This document shows positions 23,119-36,289 of a stretch of DNA of 64,000 bases, piece by piece; the first letter of the stretch is position 1, and the number at the start of each line of letters is the position of its first letter. Under the pieces are notes generated by a model. That model saw only the letters and a program-made list of their open reading frames with translations, made no database searches and had not been told where the DNA came from. The position numbers were made by a program, and so were the translations under genes. Source of the stretch: Trichaptum fuscoviolaceum (lineage: Eukaryota > Basidiomycota > Agaricomycetes > Hymenochaetales > Trichaptaceae). The stretch spans positions 1,974,156 through 2,038,155 of the forward strand of contig CAJSYZ010000006.1 of assembly GCA_910574455.1 (NCBI GenBank), given 5' to 3'.

Positions 23119-26100
23119 ATGCCACTCGAGAACATCCCTGAAGGTGTCCCTTTGGATATATACACCACCACCAATAACCGGAATCGGTTGCACCGCTACA
23201 GAACTACCTTCGGCGCTCCTACAACTGACAACTCATCCATCTCAACTTATTCTACGAACTCTACGGTATCCAACCTCGTTGGACCAGGAAGAGTTTTGGG
23301 AAACCTTTATAGCTTCGCCGGGCAACATCTCGAGAGAAGACTAGGCAACGTTGCTCATAGAGCTGGTTTTGGTCCTGAGGCAGTTTACGAGAAGATATGT
23401 GCACTGGGTCGGGAAGATTGGAAAACAGATGGAAGGAAAGGTGCGAACCCGTTTACGACATAGGACGCTCAGACTGTTTTACTCACACGCCTACGCACCC
23501 TGACAGCGTCTATACTACAGAAACTCTGCTTTCAGTTGTTCGACTATAGCAAGTGTGTCTTCCAATCAAACATTGCAATCGTCGTTGGTATTGATCGCAT
23601 CTAGATCTGTGGTAGATCTCACCCGATTTCAGGCTATAAAGCGTTGGGGACACATTCTTCAAGACCACCATGAAATTTATGTGTGGCTTTTCTACAAATT
23701 CGGGACAGAAGTCATGACCCATTTCGACGCGTTAAACAATAATGTTGAAGCATCCCGAGAAGCAGCCAAGTCTAACTCGGATTTGGAGATCCTCGACAAA
23801 GTAGCCCTCCTGCTTGACTGCTACGCTGTCGGCCAAGATCTCATAAATATCAGCCGTGGTACGATTCTGATGGTGGGTCACGACTTCAAAGTCGAGTGGC
23901 AAGCTTTGCCCGAATTCTCAACGGAAGACGTTAATAAATGGGATTTGCTTTTCCGATATCTTTTTCAATATCTGTTGTACGTGGTTCAATTACACTAACC
24001 TTGCGCTTGATTGTTGAATTGACAACCTACTCGTGTTACTTCAATAACTTAGGAATCCGACAACCTTCGAAATAACCCAGTGGTATATTAACTGTTGGTC
24101 ATCTCAATTGATCGAGGGTACTCCACATATCCATATTGCTCTCCAATGTTGTCGCTCTTTGCAGTTTGTTTTGGGAGCGGTAGAGCTCTCAAAGACTGCT
24201 CACTGGGACGCATTGCGAAAACTTTGCAATGAAGTATATGAGTATCTTGCTCTAAGAGTTGACTCAGATACTCTGCTACCTGTTGAAAGGGCTCAAATTG
24301 TTTCAGCTCTGAACGACCTTGTTCAATCGCATGATGTAAGTGAGGATTCTTATAATCTCTTTTCCAATGATGGCTTACCGTACAAGGCATAGGGTGTCAT
24401 CGCTCCTTCGCTACCCAACTTGGCTTGCCTTACAATGCTAGGGTCGACTGAGCTCATCTCAGCCGATGGCAAAAAGGCTATCAGGGGCGTACTGAAGTAT
24501 CTAGAAAGTGACGATAAAAGGATAAAGAATAGTCTAACGACGAACAGTGAGTCAATTTCTATTGTATTCATTGTACGATTTACCCATGTAGACGTTCTCT
24601 CGATGCAGCGTTCTCACTTTTTTGCAACAAGCTCCTTGCACGTGCATTGTGGGTGAACCTTACTTCATGAACGATATGTAATAACCTCCACAGGTCTGAA
24701 CTTGGAGATACAAACTTTCTCAATGAGATATCAAATGCCACTAGGTACAAAGCCTACTTATCGTGCAATCAATGCAGATATTCATTCTACACGCTGTAGC
24801 TTTGCCCAGGAAACTGGTAGATGTGCATTACTTCAGCTGGGGGACATCTTGCAGACCCTTCCCGAAGTCTACATGCTCTTGATTGTCCTCGGTGGAGATG
24901 AAGCAAGAACTCGCATGCATAGACTTCGCAATTTTTTCAGGACATCCGCACCACCCAGAAGCGCATCCGAGTCATATCCTAAACTTTTAATCCAATTCCG
25001 CTCACTGCTCTCGTGTCACGCTGCTGGCTCGGATATACTGAATCAGCATTCTAACAATGACTGGCAGTTTGAAATTGTAGAATTTCTCGAAGAAACCCGT
25101 CCATCATACACCGATGACTTCCAAGACCTCCTTGAGGATTACACGGAGTTCCTAATGTAAGCAATAATCTTTCTATAATACAGCCATAGTTGATTAACGG
25201 TCTTCTGATCTAATACCTAAGGGACAATGTGACACATGATCCTTCAATATTTTACCTCAAGTACTGGATGTCCCCGAGCCGGCTTGCGAGTTACAGCATG
25301 CATTGGGGACTATCTCTCATATCGTGTGCTGTAGTGCAGGTCACACTCTGTGTGAAAAAGGGTGTTCCGCAGAATGAAATGGAAGAACTCTGCAGGACAA
25401 TGCAGATCTTGATAATTGAATACCTGACTAGTGCTTCTATGCACATTCGTAATATGGAAGCTTCACTCGCTGTACAATTCGCAATACTTTATACTTACAC
25501 GTACCTTGATATGTCAATGTCTATGTCTGAAGACGTGGCAGAATCCTGTAAGCCCTACCTGCTCAAGTGCCTATCCTCACTTAGGCTCGTCATTGACAAT
25601 ATAGTTCTTAAATAGATTTATTGCACCTATGCAACCTACTACTTTTCGACGCCGTCTCAAAGTGCGTTGATATCTTTGAACACTTTTGAAATGGCCTGAT
25701 TCTATCCTACCAGGGACGAGAACTCTTTCTCTTTCAATAAGTTCGTGTCGGCGTACACAGTAATAAGGGTTTTTGCAAACCCAAATATCCTCGGGTGGTT
25801 CTTGTCAATTCGCGGTCCAGATGCGGAAGGAAGTATAAGAAATCTTCTTGACGCCATTGAGGACGTGTTCGGTTCCAACTCGGAGTATCTTCGGTCCTCA
25901 GGCTGCAAGTGGCATCCCTTCTCTTGTGTTATAGAACATTCACTAGGTGTCAATTTACTGGCACCGCGACATGAGAGGCTGTACTTCGAAAATTCTGGAC
26001 TAACGAAACACCCCTCCACTGGCATAAGATCATCCGAACCACCCCTGACGCCGGAGCAGAGGAAAAGATGGACAAATGCTTTCGAAACCTTGACAGGGAA

Positions 26101-26604
26101 TCTACTGCCGTGCGTTTATCCTCTTACATTGCTTTCCTTGGGTATCAATTGACGAAGCAATCGCTGAGATAGCTCATTCGGCTTGTATTTGAACGTCATT
26201 TCCCTTTTCTATTTCGCGAACTGTCCTCTCCCGTACGAAGCTGATCCCATGCTCAATACTACCGTTGCTCTTGATCACTGTGAAAACCTGCAATCAGTCT
26301 TGCGTGGCTTTCTAGTAGACGATAGCTTGCCGCGAGCTGTGTCTCATATCCACACCTGTCTCACGAGGCGCGTGGAGTATGTTCAGCGTTCATGCAGGGA
26401 TTTGGGACCTGATGCTATTCCGACCTTTGACAACACGTCTTTCGACATTCCAAAGGTTGTTAGGGTTCTGAACGACTTGGCGAAATGGAGCAAGGCAAGA
26501 ATTCTAGTCTTTTTTACGGGATTTCTGTCGTGCTTACCATCATTTCTTTACAGGAAGAACTAGGAGCAGACGCGCCCGAACTAATGTCTATCCCAATCTA
26601 CTAA
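23119..26604 (+). CDS. Array gene C: intact unknown helical protein (921 aa)
   Basis: Reference copy of the family. Its 13 exons are 23119-23440, 23507-23552, 23605-23976, 24053-24335, 24393-24546, 24609-24648, 24694-24744, 24800-25156, 25222-25547, 25616-25661, 25714-26109, 26173-26494 and 26554-26604. They sum to 2766 nt with no internal stop. Introns have GT-AG ends except the last (26495-26553), which starts with GC. The protein opens with a Thr/Asn/Ser-rich, probably disordered 45 residues, then the conserved SNLVGPGRVLGNLYS and GFGPEAVYEKICAL. The remainder is predicted by eye to be mostly helical, with a Cys/His-containing block (SHIHTCLTRRVEYVQRSCRD) near residue 870. No signal peptide, membrane span, nucleotide-binding or zinc motif is evident. 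I do not recognise the family; a lineage-specific expansion is likely. Confidence 0.8.
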
Positions 26605-28390
26605 TACGCATGTCGTGTTCTTGGATCGGAGTTTTGTTAATTCGTAGTCAAGCAGATGACGGCTTGACAATCTCTTTACGATCTTCAGCGTTCACATTAT
26701 GTATTCCCAATGCAATCGTTGAATTTCTAATAAACGTACATATGTACATGCAGACCTCTACTATTCTTCCTTGTACATTAGTACCGACACTATCTGCACA
26801 TCAAATTCCATTATCTATAACCATAACCTGAATACTCACGGACTTCGGTACAAGGCGGCGTTCCCAGTAAAACAATTCCATGTACTCTCATGCGCGATGC
26901 TGATCATCCTGCAGCCGTGAAGACACTGCTAATCTGGCGGTTGCTCAGTCTGGACAGGTCCAGGTCAGGCAACTGACCCTATCCGAGACGGATGAGAGGC
27001 TGTACTGCTATGTATCCTGGAAGAGCACGATAGTCATGGCCCTAAAAAACGAGGAATTGAGCACACTCACCCTTCCAAGCTCCAACCGCCACGAGTCTAA
27101 GCTCTGCACCCTACGTGGTGCACGTAAACCGGCCGGCTGATAGCTACTGCTGCGAGAGCTGCAAACGTCAGGCCGAAACGAAGGCTAAGAGTCCGTAAAT
27201 TTTGAGAGACGTCGATGTACTGCTCCGGCTCTGGTAGTGGTACTCCAAGTCGACATCTGCGCCCCTCAGCTGAGCAATACGACGTGCATCATGCTAGAGA
27301 GCGACGATGGACAACACGCGTCAATGGTAGAGCCATATGAGTTACGACACGATGTACGTACGTACGACCACCCGCACATTGACACCCCTCACGAGGGAGC
27401 AGGGCCCTGCTGTCGTGAATCGAAACTCGCTCTTGCAGGCTTTGGAATGGCGTGCTGCAGAAGTGGTTCGCCAGCATCGGTGCATGGATGAGCGTACCTC
27501 ACGAGCCGCATCTGGTCGAAACAAGACATAAGCGCACACAAAAAGTAAGAGAATGAATCGGAGACTGACAAAACGCGAGCTATTTGAGGCACAGGCGAGA
27601 TTGCAGAAAGCTTCATGCCTCTGATCTAAGTACTGAGTCCGGGATTGGTACTCCAATTCTGCGTCTGCGTTTTTCGTCTATGCGCTGAGTCACATCCCTA
27701 CCTTTTTTCGAACTCTGACATGGAACGAATCGTAACGAAAGAAAGAGACCGAAGACCGGGACCATCATGCCAAAGGAAGATTGAACAAAAGATGTAGGCA
27801 AATGCAAATGCAAATGCGAAGGTATCCATAATAGCCCGATCGACGGGTGCATAGACAACAATGTCGCCCTCCCATGAGCTGCAAAGGATTCCTACGGTAT
27901 CGCTGGTCTGCAATGAAATTGCAATTCATCCCCGCTAGTTTTCTGCGGATTTAACGCGATAACGGATAGACGAGCAAATTGGGTGCACGGGTGAGCATTC
28001 CTCGCGAGGGCCGGCATGGTAGAGGGCAGGTGCGAGCTACATTCCTGAGTCCGCTGCGTTTCGTTGTCGCAGGTGGAAAGAAAGGACGAAGATGGAGAGA
28101 AGAGAAGATGTGGGTATAGAAAGGATATTGAAACTTCAATGTGCTCATGAGACAGGTAGATAGTATAGGAGATGGAGGGGAACACAGAGGTTACGGTGTA
28201 GGAGACTCAACCGGAATTGAGGAGGAGCTGTCCTGGAGCTGGAGGTTAGATGGCGATCCTGGGCTCGAGGAGAGCTATTACTCACATCTGGCATAATTCC
28301 TGACCTTCCCACTTCTCTCTCCACCCGAGTGCAAATACGTGGTACCCCTTATTATAATTTGATGAAGTTACGGTCTCAGAAATGAAGGCT
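26605..28390. repeat. Spacer block C'
   Basis: Paralogue of A', B' and D'. The uninterrupted transposon target homologue is ACTCCAATTCTGCGTCTGCG at 27650-27669. It holds the minus-strand frame 27613-27861 that parallels the A' membrane-protein frame (FGMMVPVFGLFLSLRF then a basic tail). A minus-strand donor-like GTGAGTAATAGC sits near 28276, as in A'. Also present is a short in-phase run of ATTTGC/AAATGC hexamers near 27800-27820. Confidence 0.65.
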
Positions 28391-29206
28391 CATGTCGACA
28401 AAGAACTTGAAGGCCATCAGCTTCAAGCTGCTCAGTTCAAGTGATTGGATCGGAGTTTCAAGTTTAACCGAAGAACAGTTCGAAGGAAATCCGACTCCCG
28501 TCCACTACATCTCCGAAATCTGATTGTACATACAAGACAGACCAGACATTTAGCACAAACTCTTCCGTGAATACACTTCTCAGATTCTGGCAAGTACAGA
28601 CGAACACTCGCCTACAAAGCCGTGAAGCAAAGTCAGAGTCAGAGTACTTCGTTGCGGTGAACTTGGAGTCGCATAACTCTTATTGCTCTATCGAATGGCA
28701 AATCTATTCGATCAGGTTGGCAGGTACCTGTGAGTTGAACCAGTTCTTGACAATAGTACGGTGCTTATGGACTCAGAATAACAACCCCCGGAGAGTCATA
28801 TAACATAAGGAGATAGATTTCTCCAGTCCAACAAATGTGCTGGCACGTCCTCACCTATCCCTGGTCTCATCAGCCCCGACTCCCGATGTACGGAGTCCAA
28901 AAGGACAGAGCCATACGCTGCGATGTGGCATAATTATGCCTGCGTCTATGATTTCGGTACTCAACGCCCGAGCTACGTCCTCCAACTTCCGCGAGTCTGA
29001 CGAGCTGTATTCGAGTCCATTTGACATGAAGGACGTGTATAAGGCATACAAGTACTGCAAAGGTGGAAATAGCCTAAGTGTATTGTAGCCTGGCGTTCAT
29101 TGTGCGGTGCAAAGTATCGCCTTGCTACTACGGGGCCCGGGGATCTCCGACATCAACCACTGCACCACCGCCGATTTCTTCTGGCGTATATCATGTTACC
29201 GACATC
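28391..29206. other. Upstream region of gene D
   Basis: The first 400 bases match 10395-10690 (shared TCCACTACATCT and GGAGAGTCATATA segments). No supported gene; the frame 28837-29088 has no recognisable content. Confidence 0.4.
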
Positions 29207-29214
29207 ATATAAAG
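29207..29214 (+). promoter_or_regulatory. TATA box of gene D
   Basis: ATATAAAG starts 80 nt before the gene D start codon, the same spacing as in gene A. Confidence 0.55.
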
Positions 29215-29286
29215 GTTCTCAGATGTGGCACCTCACAACGCTCGTTCGGTGGCATTGCAATACCTCCGCTTTCGCAACCCTTCGCC

Positions 29287-32200
29287 ATGCCCCTGCAGAC
29301 AATCGATGAAGAAACCACCTTGGAGTCGCCCACCAATCACACTGGCAGAACCCTTTACGGCGCTCGTGCGAATGACAATGCATCCATCTTCTCTCATTCC
29401 ACGAACTCTACTGCGTCAAACCTCGTTGGGCCCGGTCGTGTTCTGGGAAATTTTCTTAGCTTTACCGGGAAACGTCTTGAGAGAACGCTGGGCGATATGG
29501 CCCATCGAGCCGGGTTTGGTCCTGATGCAGTCTTCGATAAGATATGCGCACTGATTCGGGCGGATTGGAAGAAGGACGGTAACAAAGGTACGAATATTTC
29601 AATCAGTTTTTTTTGTTCTCCCACTCAGCACATCTATTATTACATTCAGCCTCTATATTGCAGAAACTCTGCTTCAAGTTGCTCGAATACGCCAAGTAGG
29701 TACTTCGCTCATATGGGCATCGTGTTAATTCTAATCGGTTATAGCTCTTTTGTGGACTCAACCCGATTCCATGCTGTCATGAAATGGGCTGATTTACTCC
29801 GAGATCACGATGAAATCTGTCTCTGGCTTTTTTGTAGTCAGGGAGAAGTAATGGTCAAACACGCCAGTGCTCTTCTCCGCGTGATCGAAGCATTTCGATC
29901 TACAAACGATACCCTCTCAGACTTTCAAGACAACGTCCTTAGGGAGGCTTCGTTGTTGATAGACTGTCACTTTGTTGGCTTGAATTTCATAAGCCTCAAC
30001 CGTGGTAAACTCTATATGGAGGGAGAGAACTTCCACGTTAAATGGGAAAGAGCATCTACCCTTTTTGACGAAGATATTAAAAAATGGTGTATCTTCCTTC
30101 GATATCTATTAGAATCTCTGCTGTATGTGGCCTCTTCACCTTCACTTTGTGCTTAACTACGATCCCGATTGCATGCTATTTGCTGACTCGTCAAATTAGA
30201 GATTCAACCACTTCCAAAATATCTCAGAGGTTTATCGAATTCTGGACAACTCAGTTAATCGAGGGAGACATACCTGTGCAGATTGTGCTCCAATCGTGCC
30301 GCATATTACAGGCCGTTTTAGAAGCGGTAAATCCTTTGCAAATAACTCACCGGGATAAGGACCCGTTACACACTCTTTGTAAAGAGGTGTATAAGCATTA
30401 TTTAGATGCAGTTCTTACGGGGAAAGGGTATGATTGGTCGTCCTACGGTGTCCATATGGTCTTCTTCGCTATTTCGTCTTTCATCAACATTGCACGTTCA
30501 CATGATGCCAGTGTAAGTGTGGTAAAGACACTTGCAACTTTAATCTGACAACATTACAGTCTGTCTTGTCATCCGAGCTGGGTCTATTTCCGGACCCTCC
30601 GTTCCATGCAGCACTAGGGTCAACTGATCTGATCGAAGCCGGCGTCAAGGAGAGAATCAGAGGTGCACTGAAAGATCTAGAAAGTCAAGACGGACAAGCT
30701 AAAGACATATCCACGTCGACAATGAGGGAGTGACCTTTATATTATATTGATTGGACGATCTACTCATGCATTTCTTCTGATGTAGGGTTCCTGCAGTATT
30801 GCAACATACTTGTCAAGTGTGCACTGTTAGTGGATCACATTGTCATATCTGTAGTGATATGTATTGAACACCTACAGGTCTGAACTCGAGGCTACGAAAT
30901 GTTTGCATGAACTATCGAATGTTACGAGGTTGGATGTCTCCTTATCACTCGATCAGTACATCTATTCATCTCTCACATTATATGTAGTTTTGCCGACGAA
31001 ACTAGCAGACGTGCATTACTTCAGCTTCGGGGTATCTTGAAAGCCTTTCCGGAAGCCTATTTGCTCATGATCATTCTGGGTGGAGACGAATTAAAGGCGC
31101 GTCTACAAGCACTTTTCAAATCTCTAAAGGTTTCTGATCCCTCCGTGAGCACAACTGAGTCCTATCCTGAGATCTCGATGAAGATGAAATCACTTCTTAT
31201 ATGTCATGCTTCTGGATTGGGGATGTTATTGGACATTGATGAAAACAATTTTCAAAGCAAAGTAGTAGAACATCTCATACAACACCCTAGCCTCTGCATA
31301 TCTAATGTCACAATTCAAAGTCGTGCAAATTATGTACCATTCCTAAAGTAGGTTGTCTATATTTTCATCATTATTGGCCGACCGTTTTCTTACCTATAGT
31401 GACAGGGACAATGAGACATTTAATCCTTCAGTCTTTTACCTCGGATACTGGCTATCTCCACACTGGCTTGCTTGTTTCCGCTCTTGCCACAGACTTTCCC
31501 TCCTGTCGTGCTCTATATTACAGTGCACACTGTTAACAGAAGAGAGCATTCCGCAAGAAATCCGGACTGATATTGAAGAACTTTGCAAGACCATGCAGAG
31601 CTCAATAATTAAACAACTACCTAGTATCCTTATGCCTGCTACCTTCCCGGACTGCACTGGAATATACTGCAATGTCGAATTTGCGATGGGAAATGTCTAC
31701 AAGGATCTCACGAGCTCAAGGAATACATTCGAAGACGAGGCAGAAGCCTGTAAGCCTGTATTTGCCAAAGTGCCTTCTCACGCGGATCTGCATTGACATT
31801 TACCAATTTTACGTAGATCTATTGCAGCTTTTCAACATTCTCTTCAATGTAATAGAGTTTGTTGACAATCTACAGTTGCTCTCAGCTTCGCTGTAGACTA
31901 ATTTTAACGGTTCTAGGTCCAGCCACTCGTTCCATGCTGACCTTGTTAAAATCGAAGCAAGGAATGATTTATCAAATCTTTTTGGGTACAAAAGTTTGTT
32001 AGGATGGTTCTTGGCGAGTCGTGGACCGGACGCGGAAAGACGAATATCGAGTCTTCTTACGGACTTAATTGGCGACCCAGCTATCGCTGAATATCACAAA
32101 CAGGGAGTCAAACTATTGGCGCCGAGACAAGAAAAGTTGTATCTAGAAGGCGCTGGTTTAACAAACCGCCTCTCCTCAAACTCATCCGAACCACCCCTTA

Positions 32201-32763
32201 CACTGGAGCAAAGGAAACGATGGACGGATGCTTTCGAAACCTTGTCAAGGAATCTACTGCTGTACGTTTCTTTCCTTACCCTGCATTTCATGGATCTCAA
32301 TTGACGAAGCAATCGCTGAAATAGCTCTGCAGAATTTGATTTGCGCAACATTTCTCTTTTCTATTTTGCAAACTGCCCTCTCCCGTACAAAGCCGATCCC
32401 TTGCTTAGTACTACCGTTGCTCTCGATCACTGTCGAAATTTGCAATCAATCTTCTCTTATATCTGTCTATTCGACAAAAGGAACGTAGCCCGAGCCGTGT
32501 CTCACATCCACACCTGTCTCACAAGGCGCATGAAGTATGTCCAGCAGTCATGCAGGGATTTGGGGCCCGATGCTATTCCGACCTTTGATAACATGCCTTT
32601 CGATATTCCGAAGGTTGTTAAGGTTCTGAACGACTTGGCGAAATTGAGCAAGGCAAGTATTCTATTCTTTCTTGCGGAGTTTTTGTCGTGCTCATAGTGA
32701 ATTCATTTGCAGAAGAAACTGGGAGCATATATGCCCGTACTGTTGCCTATTCCCAACAACTGA
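29287..32763 (+). CDS. Array gene D: most diverged family member
   Basis: Fourth copy, with the same exon order. The start ATG aligns with A and C (MPLQTIDEETT). Early exons are 29287-29587, 29650-29695, 29745-30122 and 30200-30512; the last intron, 32653-32712, begins with a textbook GC donor (AAG|GCAAGT). The tail is KKLGAYMPVLLPIPNN. Two points differ from the paralogues. The donor after exon 5 (near 30722) reads ATGAGG instead of GTGAGT, so splicing must use another site (for example GTCAAG at 30684, which keeps phase) or the transcript is broken. Exon 10 probably ends at a GTTTGT donor near 31858. Protein divergence from A-C is much greater than among A, B and C. Function unknown. Confidence 0.65.
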
Positions 32764-33922
32764 TATGTATGTGCCTTGTTCATGGATCGGAGTTCTGTTA
32801 ATTCATATTCAAGTAGATGATGGCCAATCTATATACTATTGTCATGCGCGCAATGCAATCATTGGATTTCTAGTAGATATATGTACATGTAAACCGTAGT
32901 ACCTGTTATGTTATCTCCCTATTCTTCCATGTACATCAACTCCGACACTGACTGCACATCAAATTCCATTATTTATGACCATAACCTGAATACTCATGGA
33001 CTTCGGCGCAAGGCGACGTCCCCATAATTATTTGAATTTATTTCGATGCACTCTCCTGCGCGAAGCTGATCATCCGGCAGTTGTGATGACACTGCTCATC
33101 TGACCGTTGCTCACTCTGGGCAGGTCCAAGTCAGAACTGACCCCATCCGATGGTGGATGGTGGTGGATGCCTGGAAGAGCACGACAGTCATGGCCCTGAA
33201 AACCGAGGAATTGAGCACGCTTACCCTTCAAGCTCCAACCACCAAGAGTCTATCTAAGTTCTTCACACTACGTGCTGCATATAACGGGCCGTCTGCTTGC
33301 TACCGCTGCGAGACCTGCTAACGTCAGGTCGAAACGAGATCAAGAGCAAAAGTACGAAATAATATCAAAGGCCCAGGGATGAGAGTACGTGAACTTTGAG
33401 AGACGACGATGTAATGCTCCGAGTCCGACGGTGATACTGCAAGTCGGGTCCGCGTCCCTCAGCTGGGCAATAAGCACTCAAAAGAATGACCGAGTGCCGA
33501 CGTGCATCACGCTAGAGAGCGATGATGAACAACACGGGTCAATGGTAGAGTCATATGAATTAGATATCCGACTCGATGTACGTACGTACAAACACCCACA
33601 CATTGACATCCTGACATCCCTCACGAGGGAGCAGCGGCTGCTGCAGCGCCTTGCTGTCGTGAATCGAAATTCGCTCTCAGTGCCGGCTTTGGCAATGGCG
33701 CGTTGCGGAAAGAGTTCACCAGTCCCGGTAGTCTTGTGAGCAAACCAGGCTACAGTCTCAGTGTAAGGGATAAGCGTACCTCACGGGCCGCATCTTCTAG
33801 CTAAAACAAGTCATCAGCGCACACAAAAGTAAGAGAACGAAAGAGAATGAATCGGAGGCTGACAGAATCATGCCTCTCATAGCGGGTCGGGTGATCCAAT
33901 GGGTCCGGGACTAGTACTCCAA
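32764..33922. repeat. Spacer block D', left part, cut by the giant transposon
   Basis: Follows A', B' and C' closely up to GGGACTAGTACTCCAA, then stops at the left TIR. The block resumes at 63908 with AAGTCTGCGTCTGCG. Confidence 0.8.
33921..33922. repeat. Target site duplication AA, left copy
   Basis: AA before the left TIR and AA after the right TIR (63908-63909). The sister blocks have a single AA at this position. Confidence 0.7.
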
Positions 33923-33935
33923 CATCAGGGAAACT
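33923..33935 (+). repeat. Left terminal inverted repeat
   Basis: CATCAGGGAAACT, perfect inverse of 63895-63907. Confidence 0.85.
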
Positions 33936-34564
33936 TCCTTTTGCTTACGGCGACTGACGCGTCCTGACGCGTCCTGATTTGGCTGGCACCTGTCTGAAGG
34001 GTCGCTACTTCGTCTGAAAATACACTGATTGCCTTATCTCACTGAAATAAGGAGTGTTTCAGGATGCAAGCCGTCTCTCAGTGCATCAGAATGCAAGTCA
34101 GGATTTCAGTGCTCAAGTGTAATACATCAGAGATTGCTAACGGCGGCTGGCGCGTCCTGGAGCTTCCTTAAATGGGTTGAAGCGTTGTCATGCCTGCCTG
34201 AAGTGTTGCCTGGCTGCCTGATGGCCTTAAAACGGCGTTTCAGGACAAAATCAGTGCGTAAGGAGGGAAGCTGTACATCAGGTGGCAAGTCAGACTCAAG
34301 TGAGATTTACTACTACTACCACTACTGTACTCAAGTGAACTTGAACCTCTGTTTTGAGATTTCAAGCTACCTTCATCTTCATGACATCTTGAAAGCAACA
34401 GCAAACACCATTGACAACCTCAGTCTACAATGATCATTCAACGAGAAGCAATTCAATAATAGATACAATCACGATGCTCCTGGCAACTTTTGAAGACAAG
34501 AGCATGCACTCAACAATTTACTCAACAAGATAACACCGTTAGCACTATTCAAACGGGCCTCAGC
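33936..34564. other. Left subterminal region of the giant transposon
   Basis: Contains short repeats typical of transposon ends: GACGCGTCCTG twice near 33956-33980, TCAGGAT(G/T) variants, and the motifs shared with the right end. The 134-codon frame at 34029-34433 crosses these repeats and is probably not a gene. Confidence 0.55.
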
Positions 34565-35423
34565 CTACTCAATATCGAGCATTGGGAAGTGATGGATTAT
34601 TGTATCCGGTAAGGCCAAGGCATCTTGATTCAAGACGGAAGCAACAGCAAACGTGCTGTGCGCGTCGATTGCCGCATCTAATAGAGCAGATGCAAGTGAG
34701 AAGATGGTCAGCCTGAGTGACAACTTGAAAAGGATAACTTACAATGGACTTGAGCAGCCGACAGCTCAACTTCGGCCCAATTGCTCATCGTGACCAAGAC
34801 ATCTTTTTCGATGTTTGTCTGCAGGAGCCTGCCCGCCATCTCCTCCAGCTTTATAAACGGTTGCGGAAACTTGAACCAGAGACGGGGGTTCAGAAGCAGC
34901 TGGAGCCAAGTTGGCGTTCTTGGCCAGAAATCGGGGTAAACGAAGCGCGCCCAATCTGTCAAATCGACACAGGAGGATACGGGAATGTCAAATTTATTCC
35001 TGATGCGAGTCGCATCACCTGCCAATTAGTTCAGTTATGCCGCATAATGAGAGAAGAAATGGGATTGTCGTACCAGCGATTCCTGCTGACACTTTCCATA
35101 CAGTTTCATCACCTAATAATTGTTCCAATCTTGGGGGAAGAGCATTAAGTAGATGAGTCCGGAGGAGGAACACAGTGTTGCTGAACCGCGAGTTGGATGA
35201 GGTCCACGCGATATAGCTCTGGTGAGTTACTCGCCCATTCAATGTCGAGGGCAACGAAGCGTCGTTCCGGGGCATCCGGCAAGGAAGCATAGATGACGTC
35301 TACGGCATTCTCCATCGTCGCGGTGGTCAGACATACTTCAGGAACAAGAGGTCCGAGTGTATAACTGCGAAGTTGAAGAAGAGGCGTTGGCGGAACCCCC
35401 AGGTAGTCGAGGAGATGTTGCAT
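34565..35423 (-). pseudogene. WRN/RNase D-type 3'-5' exonuclease, degraded
   Basis: Minus-strand gene with all three DEDDy exonuclease motifs. Motif I is FVALDIEW (DIE, near 35240), followed by VDLIQLAV. Motif II is AGDATRIRNKFD...CVDL. Motif III is YAAID, created when exon 34743-35018 is spliced to the last exon 34565-34677 over the intron 34678-34742. A second intron (about 35019-35073) joins SAGIAG to DATRIR. The fold is that of DnaQ-like exonucleases acting on nucleic-acid 3' ends. One extra base near 35180 shifts the frame between LIQLAV and the VFLLRTHLLNALPP segment and gives an early TAA, so the gene looks broken unless the base is an error. The 5' end is not clear; nothing convincing lies upstream of about 35423. 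Confidence 0.7.
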
Positions 35424-36289
35424 CTGTTTGTGAAGCTGGCAAAAAGTCAGTGCAGTGATTTTGAGAGGAAATGGAAAGTAAGCACGATTTTTTGCATCCT
35501 AGATATCCTCCTTTGTGTCCAAGGAAGTCTTCGCGCGATGCGTACTCGAAGCACAGCATGGTCAATCAATAGGAGCATGTGGAGCCCCAACAGAATGTGA
35601 TAAAAGTTCATGGCGAAGGGTTGAATGGGTGGGTGGGTGGCGGGGAGGGGCGACACCCACTCCGAGTTCACATTTATACAAAGCTCTTGCACGCATTTTT
35701 CTGATGCCTTATTCTTCTGGGAAAAGAAGAGAGGAATCTATCAGTGCATTATACTATGGCTCGGATAAACCTCAAGCTGAACTGACAGGAGATAAGAAGG
35801 ATTTCTTCTAGATGACTCGATTATGAGGCTTCTTTTCATTTTATGCACAAACAAACAAGAAAGTGAGTCAGGTTAACTCCGAAGAAGTCAGGAAGACATA
35901 GCCCACTGCACAAGAAGCTGTTCCATCAGCTCTAGAAGGCAAAGCCACGAGTAAGCCGTCATACAATCAGTCATCCCTGGATACAACTCGAAACCGGAAC
36001 CATGCCAATGTGGGAAATGGGATCAATGCATCCCAATCCGCTATGGAAGAAGTAGTTTAAATGAAGGAGCGTTTCTTGTCCTTAGAGCTGGGGGGATTGC
36101 GCTGTCGGCCGATAATCGACTTATTCTGCATATTGAAACCGAGCGATCTCCGTTTCGGCGGCAATGGTGGTGGCACAGAGGTGTTTGTCGAGGAATAGGA
36201 CATGACTACTTGAACGATATCTAAGATGAAGTAATACTTTTTCCCGTTTGATGAATTCGCAATTTGCGTCGTGAGCTGCTTTGCCAACG
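35424..36289. other. Between exonuclease and AAA-ATPase relics
   Basis: No gene recognised. The minus-strand frame 36057-36311 could be an eroded 3' end of the ATPase gene, but shows no diagnostic motif. Confidence 0.4.

Noticed and set aside
34029..34433. 134-codon plus-strand frame near the left TIR
   Set aside because: Runs through subterminal repeats shared with the right end; no codon or motif support.
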